DNA of 8,294 nucleotides from Lachnospiraceae bacterium UBA2864. Lineage in GTDB: Bacteria; Bacillota; Clostridia; Lachnospirales; Lachnospiraceae. Under the pieces are notes generated by a model that saw only the letters and a list, made by a program, of their open reading frames with translations, had not been told where the DNA came from and made no database searches. Positions 1-5,700 of this stretch are shown here, one piece after another; position 1 is the stretch's first letter; every line of letters begins with the position of its first letter. Both the position numbers and the translations under genes were made by a program. Where the stretch lies: NCBI GenBank assembly GCA_002350525.1, contig DEFA01000037.1, forward strand, positions 73,663 through 81,956, in the 5' to 3' direction.

Positions 1-27
1 GCCTGTTACGAAAATATACTTTGCCAT
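1..27 (-). CDS. pyrG: CTP synthase, first nine codons only (partial)
   Basis: The minus strand from position 27 to the window edge reads M-A-K-Y-I-F-V-T-G, the near-invariant beginning of bacterial CTP synthase, which continues into its P-loop outside the window. CTP synthase aminates UTP to CTP using glutamine and ATP, the last step of de novo pyrimidine nucleotide synthesis. A strong ribosome binding site, GGAGG (complement of 36-40), sits 8 bases before the ATG. Only nine codons are visible, so the call rests on that short motif plus the SD. The leader contains a terminator at 66-100 and a promoter at 141-168, described separately. Another protein with the same first nine residues cannot be excluded, but I know of no common one. 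Confidence 0.78.
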
Positions 28-65
28 TTTTCTATCCTCCGAAATATCCGTTCCCAAATAAATAC

Positions 66-100
66 AAAAAAGGGCACTTCGAGCTACTGCTCGAAGCGCC
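66..100 (-). terminator. Intrinsic terminator in the pyrG leader / end of the kinase operon
   Basis: Read on the minus strand, an 8-bp perfect stem (89-96 with 77-84, loop of 4) is extended by three more pairs after one mismatch (98-100 with 73-75). It is followed directly by six U (71-66). It lies downstream of the histidine kinase stop codon (189) and only about 38 bp before the pyrG ATG. Because no promoter fits between it and pyrG, pyrG transcripts must cross it. It is therefore either an attenuator, or a leaky terminator shared by both units. Confidence 0.8.
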
Positions 101-117
101 ATTGCTTACTAAATTGA

Positions 118-141
118 TATTAATTTTCTAAACAATTAATA
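118..141. repeat. Inverted repeat at the predicted pyrG transcription start
   Basis: TATTAATT (118-125) and AATTAATA (134-141) form a perfect 8-bp inverted repeat with an 8-bp spacer. It touches the -10 box of the predicted pyrG promoter and covers the expected start site, so it could be a repressor operator or a hairpin at the very 5' end of the leader RNA. All pairs are A-T, and the region is very AT-rich, so chance is a real possibility. Confidence 0.4.
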
Positions 142-168
142 GTATATAACTTTAAAACAAAAAGTCAA
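141..168 (-). promoter_or_regulatory. Predicted vegetative promoter for pyrG
   Basis: On the minus strand TTGACT (168-163) and TATACT (146-141) are separated by 16 bp, a close match to the housekeeping sigma consensus. The start site would fall near 133-136. It lies 20 bp beyond the kinase stop codon, so pyrG probably has its own promoter. The resulting leader of about 105 nt contains the terminator at 66-100. The initial bases are not the GGGC needed for the CTP-sensing reiterative initiation known for Bacillus subtilis pyrG. Confidence 0.65.
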
Positions 169-188
169 CAGAAAATAAATTTATTTTA

Positions 189-1082
189 TTATTGTATTTC
201 TGTCGGAAGCTCTAATGTTATAACAAAACTGGATTCATCCTGAGAGGCGTATATATTGCCGCCCATCTTCTCGGCGAAGCCCTTACATATATACAGTCCG
301 AGTCCCGCTCCTCCGGTGGAACGGGCAGAGTCTCCCTTTACGAATCTGTCGAATATCCTGTCTGTATCTATCTTATCTCCCGGATCTGTGATTATATCGA
401 GTTTTATACTCTTTGTATCAGCTTCCGGAGCGATCACGAATTCCAGCCTTCTCGCGGAATATTTAACCGCATTTGATATAAGATTCTGGATAATCCTGAC
501 AAGCTTCTTCTTATCCGCATAAACATATATATTCTGCTCCGACTGCTCGAAGGACGGTTCGAGACCGCGTCTATCTATTTCCGGGCTTTCGGCAAGTATC
601 TCCTCGCAGATTATCTCACAAAGATTTACCTTCTCGGATTCGATATCCACCTGGCCGGATTCTATAAGCGATAATTCGAAGAAATCATTTACCAGCTTAT
701 TCAGATAGCGAGCTCTCTCAAGCGCGATATCTATATTCGCTGTCATCTCTGCTCTGTCTTCTGTTTTCTCCGCAATCTGAAGATAACCGATTATGGAAGT
801 AAGCGGAGTTCTCATATCATGCGATATCATGGATATCGACTCCTTCATCTTCCTTTCTTCCTCTTTACCATCAGCCTTGATCTGCATTATATCTTCATAC
901 AGGCGATTTACCTCCACGATCATATCCTGAAGATCGCCGTCCACGAAGTCCACGTTCATCTGCCTCTTATCGGGGTTATTCCTCATTTCTCCTATAACCT
1001 TTTTCATCTGGCTCTTCACCAAAAGCAGCTTAGCAGACAAAAAGAGGACCAGTGCTATAAGTATGATAACAACATATAACAT
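189..1082 (-). CDS. Sensor histidine kinase, single membrane helix
   Basis: A 297-residue sensor kinase that would phosphorylate itself on His88 and pass the phosphate to a response regulator, probably the OmpR-family one at 2874-3539. Residues 2-22 form the only clear membrane helix, and no extracellular sensing domain is present. The HisKA dimerisation helix carries SHDMRTPLTS (87-96). The HATPase_c domain (about 185-295) has the N box around N200/N204, a weak G1 box (TDPGDK, 232-237, lacking the usual DxGxG) and a clear G2 box GGAGLGL (257-263). The start is supported by GGAGG seven bases upstream. It is the last gene of the transporter operon, 25 bp after the permease. The minimal sensor suggests it reads a signal from the adjacent transporter or within the membrane; that is inference. 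Confidence 0.92.
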   Translation of the reverse strand: MLYVVIILIALVLFLSAKLLLVKSQMKKVIGEMRNNPDKRQMNVDFVDGDLQDMIVEVNRLYEDIMQIKADGKEEERKMKESISMISHDMRTPLTSIIGYLQIAEKTEDRAEMTANIDIALERARYLNKLVNDFFELSLIESGQVDIESEKVNLCEIICEEILAESPEIDRRGLEPSFEQSEQNIYVYADKKKLVRIIQNLISNAVKYSARRLEFVIAPEADTKSIKLDIITDPGDKIDTDRIFDRFVKGDSARSTGGAGLGLYICKGFAEKMGGNIYASQDESSFVITLELPTEIQ

Positions 1083-1107
1083 AACAGGTCCTCCTTGTTT
1101 CGATTAA

Positions 1108-1830
1108 TTAGTTTGATACGTCGCGCTTGTTAAAGAATCTGATAGTAACCGTAACAAACACTACGATTGCTATTATCGCACATATTGCGCACGGTATCAA
1201 ATCCGAATTAGATGAGCTCCTTGCAAAGCAGAGGAAGGAATGATCGTAAATAACATTTCCATAAAGGAGATTTCTGAGGATATTTCCACCGATAAATGCA
1301 ACTGATACACAGGCAAACAGTGCAGTATATGCATTTCCGCAGATATAAGCTATAAGCATATAAAATGCATTCATTGCAATCATCTGAAGAATAACAACAC
1401 CTACCCAGACAATGTCTTTCTTATTAAATCCGTCAAATGAATAACCGAAGCCTCTGCCGTATTGAATCGTGGTTTCTACTGCAAGACCTAGGTGGAATAT
1501 AGTTGTCAAGATGCTTGTTGCCATGAGCTGGCTGATAACTATCTTCCATCTTTGATTTCCTGTAACGATAACTCTGTGCAGAGTTCGGTTCGTAAAATCA
1601 ATTCCGACATACCATGCGATAAGCATTCCGATCAGAAATGAAAATGATAAGTCCGATATACCGTCTTTGAATCCGTCATACATACGACCGTTCGGAAATG
1701 CATCGATATAAGACTGCTTAATTCCGACTATAAGATCATAAATCACCAAAAATACCAGGAATCCCATACTCGCATAGAACGGAGTAAATCTTCTCATTTT
1801 GTATCTTTCTATTTTAAACAGATTAAGCAT
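1108..1830 (-). CDS. ABC-2 type transporter permease (BcrB/lantibiotic-immunity-like)
   Basis: A 240-residue integral membrane protein with about six hydrophobic helices (roughly residues 16-36, 63-78, 99-120, 144-165, 169-187 and 211-232), the size and topology of ABC-2 permeases paired with BcrA- or LanF-type ATPases. The motif around residues 75-92 (VGIDFTNRTLHRVIVTGNQR) matches the conserved cytoplasmic segment of this group, where the permease contacts the ATPase. Its ATG overlaps the end of the ATPase gene by 8 bp, with GGAG six bases upstream, so the two are translationally coupled. The substrate cannot be read from sequence; export or removal of a peptide antibiotic is likely from the partner ATPase and the nearby two-component system. 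Only one permease gene is present, as in bacitracin BcrAB rather than the LanFEG two-permease layout. Confidence 0.85.
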   Translation of the reverse strand: MLNLFKIERYKMRRFTPFYASMGFLVFLVIYDLIVGIKQSYIDAFPNGRMYDGFKDGISDLSFSFLIGMLIAWYVGIDFTNRTLHRVIVTGNQRWKIVISQLMATSILTTIFHLGLAVETTIQYGRGFGYSFDGFNKKDIVWVGVVILQMIAMNAFYMLIAYICGNAYTALFACVSVAFIGGNILRNLLYGNVIYDHSFLCFARSSSNSDLIPCAICAIIAIVVFVTVTIRFFNKRDVSN

Positions 1831-2752
1831 TTGCTTCTCCTCCTGTAATTGTCATAAAGTAATCTTCAAGTGACTGCTCTTTCTCTGAGAGCTCGGATAT
1901 AACTATTCCCGCTTCCATAAGGTACTTTGAAAGCTCTGCCTTCATTTCAGGCTTACCGAAAATCTTTACCGAATCATCTTCTTCAACCTTATATGCTGTA
2001 CCCGGAAAATGCTTTTCAAGGATTGTAACTGTCTCCGGAATATTGCTGTCCTTAATCTGAATATACTGACTGCATTTTTCCTCAAGCATTTCATGTGTAT
2101 CGGTTTCTATTATTCTTCCCTTATGAATAAAGATAAAGTCCGTTGCCAGAAGATAAAGCTCACTTAATATGTGGCTTGATACGAATATCGTACATTCTTT
2201 TTCTTCATTTATCTTCTTGAGCATGTTTCTCAGTGCAACTATATTCTTCGGATCAAGACCGTTTATCGGCTCATCCAGGATAAGGAACTGAGGATTTCCG
2301 ATCATTGCCATGGCGATTCCCAGTCTCTGCTTCATTCCCATGGAAAGGCTTTTTGCTGCTTTCTTCTGCTGCTCTTCAAGTCCCACAAGTTCGATAACTT
2401 TGTCTGTAGCTGATTTATCCGGATTGCCTACCAGCATTCTCTGGATTTCAACATTCTGTCTTACTGTGTATTTCGGATAAAGATACGGGCCTTCGATCAT
2501 GGTTCCTACCATCTTTCTCTTTGCTTCTATAGCTTTCGGATTATCAGCTCCCATCAGTGAATAATCACCGGATGTCGGAAAGATAAGTCCCGATATTATC
2601 TTCATAAATGTACTCTTGCCGGCACCGTTTTCTCCGATGAAACCGTATATATGATTTTTCTTTAATGTTACACTCACATTTTCAAGTGCAAATTTATCTT
2701 TGTATTTTTTTGAAATATTTCTTGTTTCAAGTATTACATCACTCATTTTCAT
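1823..2752 (-). CDS. ABC transporter ATPase, BcrA / lantibiotic-immunity type
   Basis: A 309-residue nucleotide-binding subunit that powers the permease at 1108-1830. Visible motifs are Walker A GENGAGKST (40-48), signature LSMGMKQR (136-143), Walker B FLILDEP (156-162, catalytic Glu161) and the switch His194 in SSHI. The Q-loop position reads GTMIEGP (83-89), with Glu instead of Gln, the E-loop variant known from lantibiotic immunity ATPases such as NukF and relatives like BcrA. Residues from about 225 form the C-terminal extension typical of this group. The first ATG (2752) is preceded by AAGGAA only three bases away; a second ATG two codons later (2746) has the better spacing, so the start is uncertain by two residues. 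It is the first gene of the operon, after its own promoter region. Confidence 0.92.
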   Translation of the reverse strand: MKMSDVILETRNISKKYKDKFALENVSVTLKKNHIYGFIGENGAGKSTFMKIISGLIFPTSGDYSLMGADNPKAIEAKRKMVGTMIEGPYLYPKYTVRQNVEIQRMLVGNPDKSATDKVIELVGLEEQQKKAAKSLSMGMKQRLGIAMAMIGNPQFLILDEPINGLDPKNIVALRNMLKKINEEKECTIFVSSHILSELYLLATDFIFIHKGRIIETDTHEMLEEKCSQYIQIKDSNIPETVTILEKHFPGTAYKVEEDDSVKIFGKPEMKAELSKYLMEAGIVISELSEKEQSLEDYFMTITGGEANA

Positions 2753-2779
2753 AAGTTCCTTTCCTTTTGATGGTGCAAG

Positions 2780-2813
2780 TATATAATACGACTTTAAGAA
2801 AAATGTTCATCAA
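2780..2813 (-). promoter_or_regulatory. Weak promoter for the ABC transporter-kinase operon
   Basis: Between the response regulator terminator and the ATPase gene the minus strand has an AT-rich -10 cluster (TATTATATACT, 2788-2778). Poor -35 candidates lie near it: TTGATG at 2813-2808 (19-bp spacer) or TGAACA at 2809-2804 (18 bp to TATATA at 2785-2780). A good -10 with a poor -35, next to an 11-bp-period direct repeat, is what an activator-dependent OmpR-family target would look like. Confidence 0.45.
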
Positions 2814-2815
2814 TC

Positions 2816-2833
2816 CTAAAGAAAAACTAAAGA
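2816..2833. repeat. Tandem 7-mer direct repeat, candidate response-regulator box
   Basis: CTAAAGA occurs at 2816-2822 and again at 2827-2833 (minus strand TCTTTAG twice), exactly 11 bp apart, one helical turn. It is placed just upstream of the weak -35 region of the ABC operon promoter. OmpR-family regulators characteristically bind such direct repeats as dimers. A looser relative, TTTAAGA, occurs at 2793-2799. Confidence 0.45.
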
Positions 2834-2862
2834 TTGAGATTAATTATAAAGAATATAAAATG

Positions 2863-2890
2863 AAAAACCGCCCTTACTTTGAAAGGCGGT
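2863..2890 (-). terminator. Intrinsic terminator overlapping the response regulator stop
   Basis: On the minus strand a 6-bp GC-rich stem (2885-2890 with 2867-2872, ACCGCC/GGCGGT) is followed by a run of five U (2867-2863). It overlaps the last codons and stop (2874-2876) of the response regulator. It indicates that the regulator is transcribed separately from the transporter and kinase genes, or that read-through into them is limited. Confidence 0.7.
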
Positions 2891-3539
2891 ATCCCATTCC
2901 GTATACGGTATCTATATAGGATTCTTCCGTAATCTTCGCTATCTTCTTTCTCAGATTACTCATATGAACATTCATGGTATTATCTTCGCTTAAGTATTCG
3001 TCTCCCGTTATACTTTCGAAAAGATTTCTCTTTGAAAATACCTTATTCGGATTATTCAGCATAAGTTCGAGAATGCTGTATTCCATGGTGGTACAGGAGA
3101 GTTCTTTTTCACCTATATAAACTCTCTTCGCTTCTTTATCAATTCTCATGGATTTATACTTAAGCTCCGACGCGGGTTTCACATCGCCCGTACGTCGTAA
3201 GACTGCCTCTATCCTGAGTATTACTTCATCTATATCAAACGGCTTAATGATATAATCGTCCGTACCAAGTTTCAGAAGCTCTATCCTGTTTACGACTTCA
3301 TTCTTGGCCGACAGAACGATCACCGGTGTAGTCTTGGTCTTTCTGAGTTCCGCAAGCACCTCTTCACCTGTTTTCTTCGGCATCATAAGGTCGAGCAGTA
3401 TAAGCTCATAATCCTTTTCAAGTGCTTTGGAAAGTCCCACTTCACCGTCCGGTGCACTATCCGTCTCAAAGCCGTTATCCGAAAGCACCTTACAGAGAAG
3501 ATTATTGATCATTATATCATCTTCTATTACAAGTATCAT
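2874..3539 (-). CDS. OmpR/PhoB-family response regulator
   Basis: With an ATG at 3539 the protein has 221 residues. The receiver domain (1-116) has the acidic pocket E6-D7-D8, phospho-acceptor D50, switch S77 and K99. A winged-helix DNA-binding domain (about 125-220) ends in TVYGMGYRLSK, the typical OmpR-family C terminus. I chose the ATG at 3539 because the protein then starts directly with the first receiver strand and has GGGGGA eight bases upstream; an in-frame GTG at 3560 would add seven residues with a poorer case. It is likely the partner of the kinase at 189-1082, although the transporter genes lie between them and each unit has its own promoter. Its probable targets are the transporter operon (repeat at 2816-2833) and possibly its own promoter (repeats at 3595-3640). 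Confidence 0.93.
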   Translation of the reverse strand: MILVIEDDIMINNLLCKVLSDNGFETDSAPDGEVGLSKALEKDYELILLDLMMPKKTGEEVLAELRKTKTTPVIVLSAKNEVVNRIELLKLGTDDYIIKPFDIDEVILRIEAVLRRTGDVKPASELKYKSMRIDKEAKRVYIGEKELSCTTMEYSILELMLNNPNKVFSKRNLFESITGDEYLSEDNTMNVHMSNLRKKIAKITEESYIDTVYGMGYRLSK

Positions 3540-3594
3540 TTTCGAATTCCCCCATTTCACCCCAAGGGACAGACCCTCAGGTAATTTTTCCGAA

Positions 3595-3640
3595 TACTTT
3601 AAACCCGTTTCATCTCTGCCATTTTACTTTAAAACCCCGT
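3595..3640. repeat. Near-identical direct repeats flanking the response regulator start site
   Basis: TACTTTAAACCCGT (3595-3608) and TACTTTAAAACCCCGT (3625-3640) are the same word apart from one extra A and one extra C, and start 30 bp apart, about three helical turns. The right copy lies in the spacer of the predicted promoter and the left copy just downstream of the expected start site. This placement suits a repressor or autoregulatory site. Confidence 0.5.
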
Positions 3641-3649
3641 CTTCTTCAA
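3621..3649 (-). promoter_or_regulatory. Predicted promoter of the response regulator gene
   Basis: On the minus strand TTGAAG (3649-3644) and TAAAAT (3626-3621) are 17 bp apart. The promoter begins directly after the U-tract of the amt terminator, giving a leader of about 75 nt before the ATG at 3539. The direct repeat at 3625-3640 lies in its spacer. Confidence 0.55.
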
Positions 3650-3650
3650 G

Positions 3651-3702
3651 AAAAAACACCGGATCTTACATCTGTAATATAAACAGTGCCTGATCCGGTG
3701 TT
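3651..3702 (-). terminator. Strong intrinsic terminator after the Amt-PII gene
   Basis: An 11-bp perfect inverted repeat (3655-3665 with 3692-3702, core ACACCGGATC/GATCCGGTGT) with a 26-nt loop that can fold a small TTAC/GTAA helix. On the minus strand it is followed by six U (3656-3651). It starts 35 bp after the amt stop codon and separates amt from the response regulator. Confidence 0.85.
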
Positions 3703-3736
3703 CTGTATTTATATTATTTTTATGTAAAAGATGGCA

Positions 3737-5497
3737 TTACTCTACATCCTGAAGTGCATCGTAATTCTCTTCTCCGGTTCTGATCTTAACAACACGGCTT
3801 ACAGGATATACGAAGATCTTTCCGTCTCCGATCTTACCTGTATAAAGTGTCTTCTTAGCTGTCTCGATAACGCTGTCAACAGGGATACCGCTTACTACAA
3901 CTTCCAGCTTAATCTTAGGAAGGAGTGTCATATCCATCTCAACTCCACGGTACTTCTCACCGGTACCCTTCTGAATACCGCAGCCGCTTACCTGTGTTAC
4001 CGTGATACCCGTAACACCGAGATTATTGAGTGCTCTCTTGATCTTATCGTATCTTGAAAGCTTTGTAATGATAACTACCTTATTAATTCCGGTATCGGCA
4101 ATACCTGCATTCTTCATATCCTTTGTTGTATCGACTACAGGAACAGCAGCCTTCTTCTGAGCCTCACTGGCTTCATCATATTCGGCGACTCCGAGATTTG
4201 TATTTTCATTTTCTGTCATCATGGCGCTTGACATATCTACGATACTGAATCCGGAATATGCTGATGCAAGACCATGCTCTGTAGAATCAAGACCTTCGAT
4301 CTCCTCCTCTTCAGAAACTCTGAGTCCGAAGATTGCCTTGATGATCGAGAATACGATTATCATTGTTACTACTGTCCATGCTGCAACTGTTGCAAAACCG
4401 AGTAACTGAAGTCCTAACTGATGGAATCCGCCACCGTAGAAAAGACCTGCTACACTGTCATTTCCCGGAGCTGTTGTTGTTGCAAAAAGTCCTGTTGCAA
4501 TCGTTCCCCAGATACCGTTCATCATGTGAACTGCTACGGCACCTACAGGATCATCTATATGAAGCTTGAAATCAAGAAGCCATACACCGAATACTACGAG
4601 AAGTCCGGCAACCGCACCGATTATAACCGAACCGAATGCATCTGTTACATCACAAGGAGCTGTAATTGCTACAAGACCTGCAAGTGAAGCATTGAGACAC
4701 ATTGATACATCAGGCTTACCATACTTGATCCATGTAAAGATCATACATACTACTGTTGCTACTGAAGGTGCAACGGTTGTTGTAAGGAATACTGATGCAA
4801 GCTGCTCTTTTGATGTACAAGCTGCACCGTTGAATCCGTACCATCCGAACCAGAGGATGAAAACTCCGAGAGCACCGATTACTATATTGTGACCGGGGAA
4901 AGCATTAACCTTTGTAACCTTTCCGTCTTTATCCTTTTCAAACTTTCCTATACGAGGACCTACCATCTTTGCACCGATAAGTGCCGAGATACCGCCGACC
5001 ATGTGGATCGCGCATGATCCTGCGAAGTCATGGAAGCCAAGCTGTGCAAGCCATCCGCCGCCCCAGATCCAGTGTGCTTCGATTGGATATACAAGTGCCG
5101 AAATGATTCCCGAATATACACAGTAGCTGAGGAACTTTGTTCTCTCTGCCATCGCACCTGATACTATAGTTGCTGTCGTTGCACAGAACACAAGGTTAAA
5201 TACGAAATTTGACCAGTCAAAATTCTGATATGAAGTCATAATGTCAAATCCCGGTTTACCTATGAATCCGCACAGGTCTTCACCCAACAAAAGTCCGAAG
5301 CCTATCAGGATAAAAACACAACATCCGATACAGAAATCCATCAGATTCTTCATCAGGATATTACCTGCATTCTTTGCCCTTGCAAAACCCGACTCAACCA
5401 TCGCGAAACCGGCCTGCATCCAGAATACCAATGCGGCACCTATAAGGAACCACACGGCGAAAATATTTTCATTAACTACACTGAGTATATCTTCCAT
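3737..5497 (-). CDS. amt: Ammonium transporter with fused C-terminal PII domain
   Basis: A 586-residue two-part membrane protein. Residues 1-405 are an Amt/Rh ammonium channel with about eleven helices. It has D157 in HDFAGS, the two pore histidines H165 (AIHMVGG) and H324 (AVHMMNG), W143 in AHWIWGGG, and the conserved C-terminal motif GLRVSEEEEIEGLDSTEHG (391-409). A linker of about 55 residues leads to a full PII (GlnB/GlnK) domain, 470-586. It has the T-loop YRGVEM (516-521), LLPK (525-528, K528), Q509, and the nucleotide-binding GKIGDGKIFV (554-563) and R568/K571/R573. The tyrosine uridylylated in enteric PII (second Tyr of YRGAEY) is Met521. Free GlnK normally plugs Amt in response to ADP/ATP and 2-oxoglutarate; here the plug would be tethered. 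The ATG has AAGGAGG ten bases upstream. The gene is monocistronic between terminators. Confidence 0.95.
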   Translation of the reverse strand: MEDILSVVNENIFAVWFLIGAALVFWMQAGFAMVESGFARAKNAGNILMKNLMDFCIGCCVFILIGFGLLLGEDLCGFIGKPGFDIMTSYQNFDWSNFVFNLVFCATTATIVSGAMAERTKFLSYCVYSGIISALVYPIEAHWIWGGGWLAQLGFHDFAGSCAIHMVGGISALIGAKMVGPRIGKFEKDKDGKVTKVNAFPGHNIVIGALGVFILWFGWYGFNGAACTSKEQLASVFLTTTVAPSVATVVCMIFTWIKYGKPDVSMCLNASLAGLVAITAPCDVTDAFGSVIIGAVAGLLVVFGVWLLDFKLHIDDPVGAVAVHMMNGIWGTIATGLFATTTAPGNDSVAGLFYGGGFHQLGLQLLGFATVAAWTVVTMIIVFSIIKAIFGLRVSEEEEIEGLDSTEHGLASAYSGFSIVDMSSAMMTENENTNLGVAEYDEASEAQKKAAVPVVDTTKDMKNAGIADTGINKVVIITKLSRYDKIKRALNNLGVTGITVTQVSGCGIQKGTGEKYRGVEMDMTLLPKIKLEVVVSGIPVDSVIETAKKTLYTGKIGDGKIFVYPVSRVVKIRTGEENYDALQDVE

Positions 5498-5530
5498 AAC
5501 TCAATTTCCTCCTTAAGTGCTATTAAGCCA

Positions 5531-5550
5531 ATCCGCTCGCGAGTTCGGAT
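5531..5550 (-). other. Small hairpin in the amt leader, before the SD
   Basis: ATCCG (5531-5535) pairs with CGGAT (5546-5550). The interior CTCGCGAG is itself palindromic and can add CT/AG pairs around a CGCG loop. It lies between the U-tract of the terminator at 5552-5588 and the amt ribosome binding site, so it would be in the amt mRNA leader. The function is unknown. Confidence 0.4.
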
Positions 5551-5551
5551 C

Positions 5552-5588
5552 AAAAAAGCGCTTTGGACTTATATAAGTTCCAAAGCGC
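5552..5588 (-). terminator. Long terminator hairpin 55 bp before the amt start
   Basis: GCGCTTTGGA (5558-5567) pairs with TCCAAAGCGC (5579-5588), and the inner CTTA/TAAG extends the stem to about 14 bp with one bulged base. On the minus strand it is followed by six U (5557-5552). With only 54 bp left before the amt ATG and no convincing promoter there, it may act as an attenuator of amt. Alternatively it is a second terminator for the upstream operon. Confidence 0.75.
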
Positions 5589-5613
5589 CTTTGCTTTAAC
5601 GTAAATTATCATT

Positions 5614-5627
5614 CTGCCCGAAGGCAG
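5614..5627 (-). other. UUCG tetraloop hairpin upstream of amt
   Basis: On the minus strand CTGCC-TTCG-GGCAG forms a 5-bp stem closed by a C(UUCG)G tetraloop, one of the most stable RNA loops. No U-tract follows on the minus strand (AATGATAAT), so it is not a terminator in this direction. It sits between the two terminator hairpins at 5552-5588 and 5644-5675. Confidence 0.55.
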
Positions 5628-5633
5628 TTTTAT

Positions 5634-5675
5634 AAAACAAATGAGGCGTTCCGAGAATCTCTCATCGGAACGCCT
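5634..5675 (-). terminator. Terminator of the LytTR-DUF3021-CPBP operon
   Basis: AGGCGTTCCGA (5644-5654) and TCGGAACGCCT (5665-5675) are a perfect 11-bp inverted repeat with a 10-nt loop. On the minus strand it is followed by a U-rich tail (CATTTGTTTTAT). It starts 25 bp beyond the protease stop codon. The plus side is also T-rich (TTTGTTCTTT). Confidence 0.75.
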
Positions 5676-5700
5676 TTGTTCTTTACAGGTATGTACTTTA

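Noticed and set aside
256..1079. Plus-strand open frames opposite the histidine kinase
   Set aside because: Low-complexity products with no family resemblance, fully antisense to a conserved kinase.
3562..3581. Small stem (AGGG/CCCT) in the response regulator leader as a riboswitch or thermometer
   Set aside because: Only four strong pairs, with competing pairings and no conserved aptamer features.
4221..4892. Several open frames on the plus strand inside the amt gene
   Set aside because: They are antisense to a clearly conserved transporter, show no recognisable domains and lack good ribosome binding sites; they are shadows of its codon use.
5515..5535. Sigma-54 promoter before amt (TTGGC...GC)
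   Set aside because: The GG and GC doublets are 7 bp apart instead of the required 10, and no enhancer-like sites are visible.
5531..5627. ANTAR-type two-hairpin antitermination motif in the amt leader
   Set aside because: ANTAR targets have hexanucleotide loops with A at position 1 and G at position 4. The UUCG hairpin read with a six-base loop gives C-T-T-C-G-G, and the other hairpin has no such loop.
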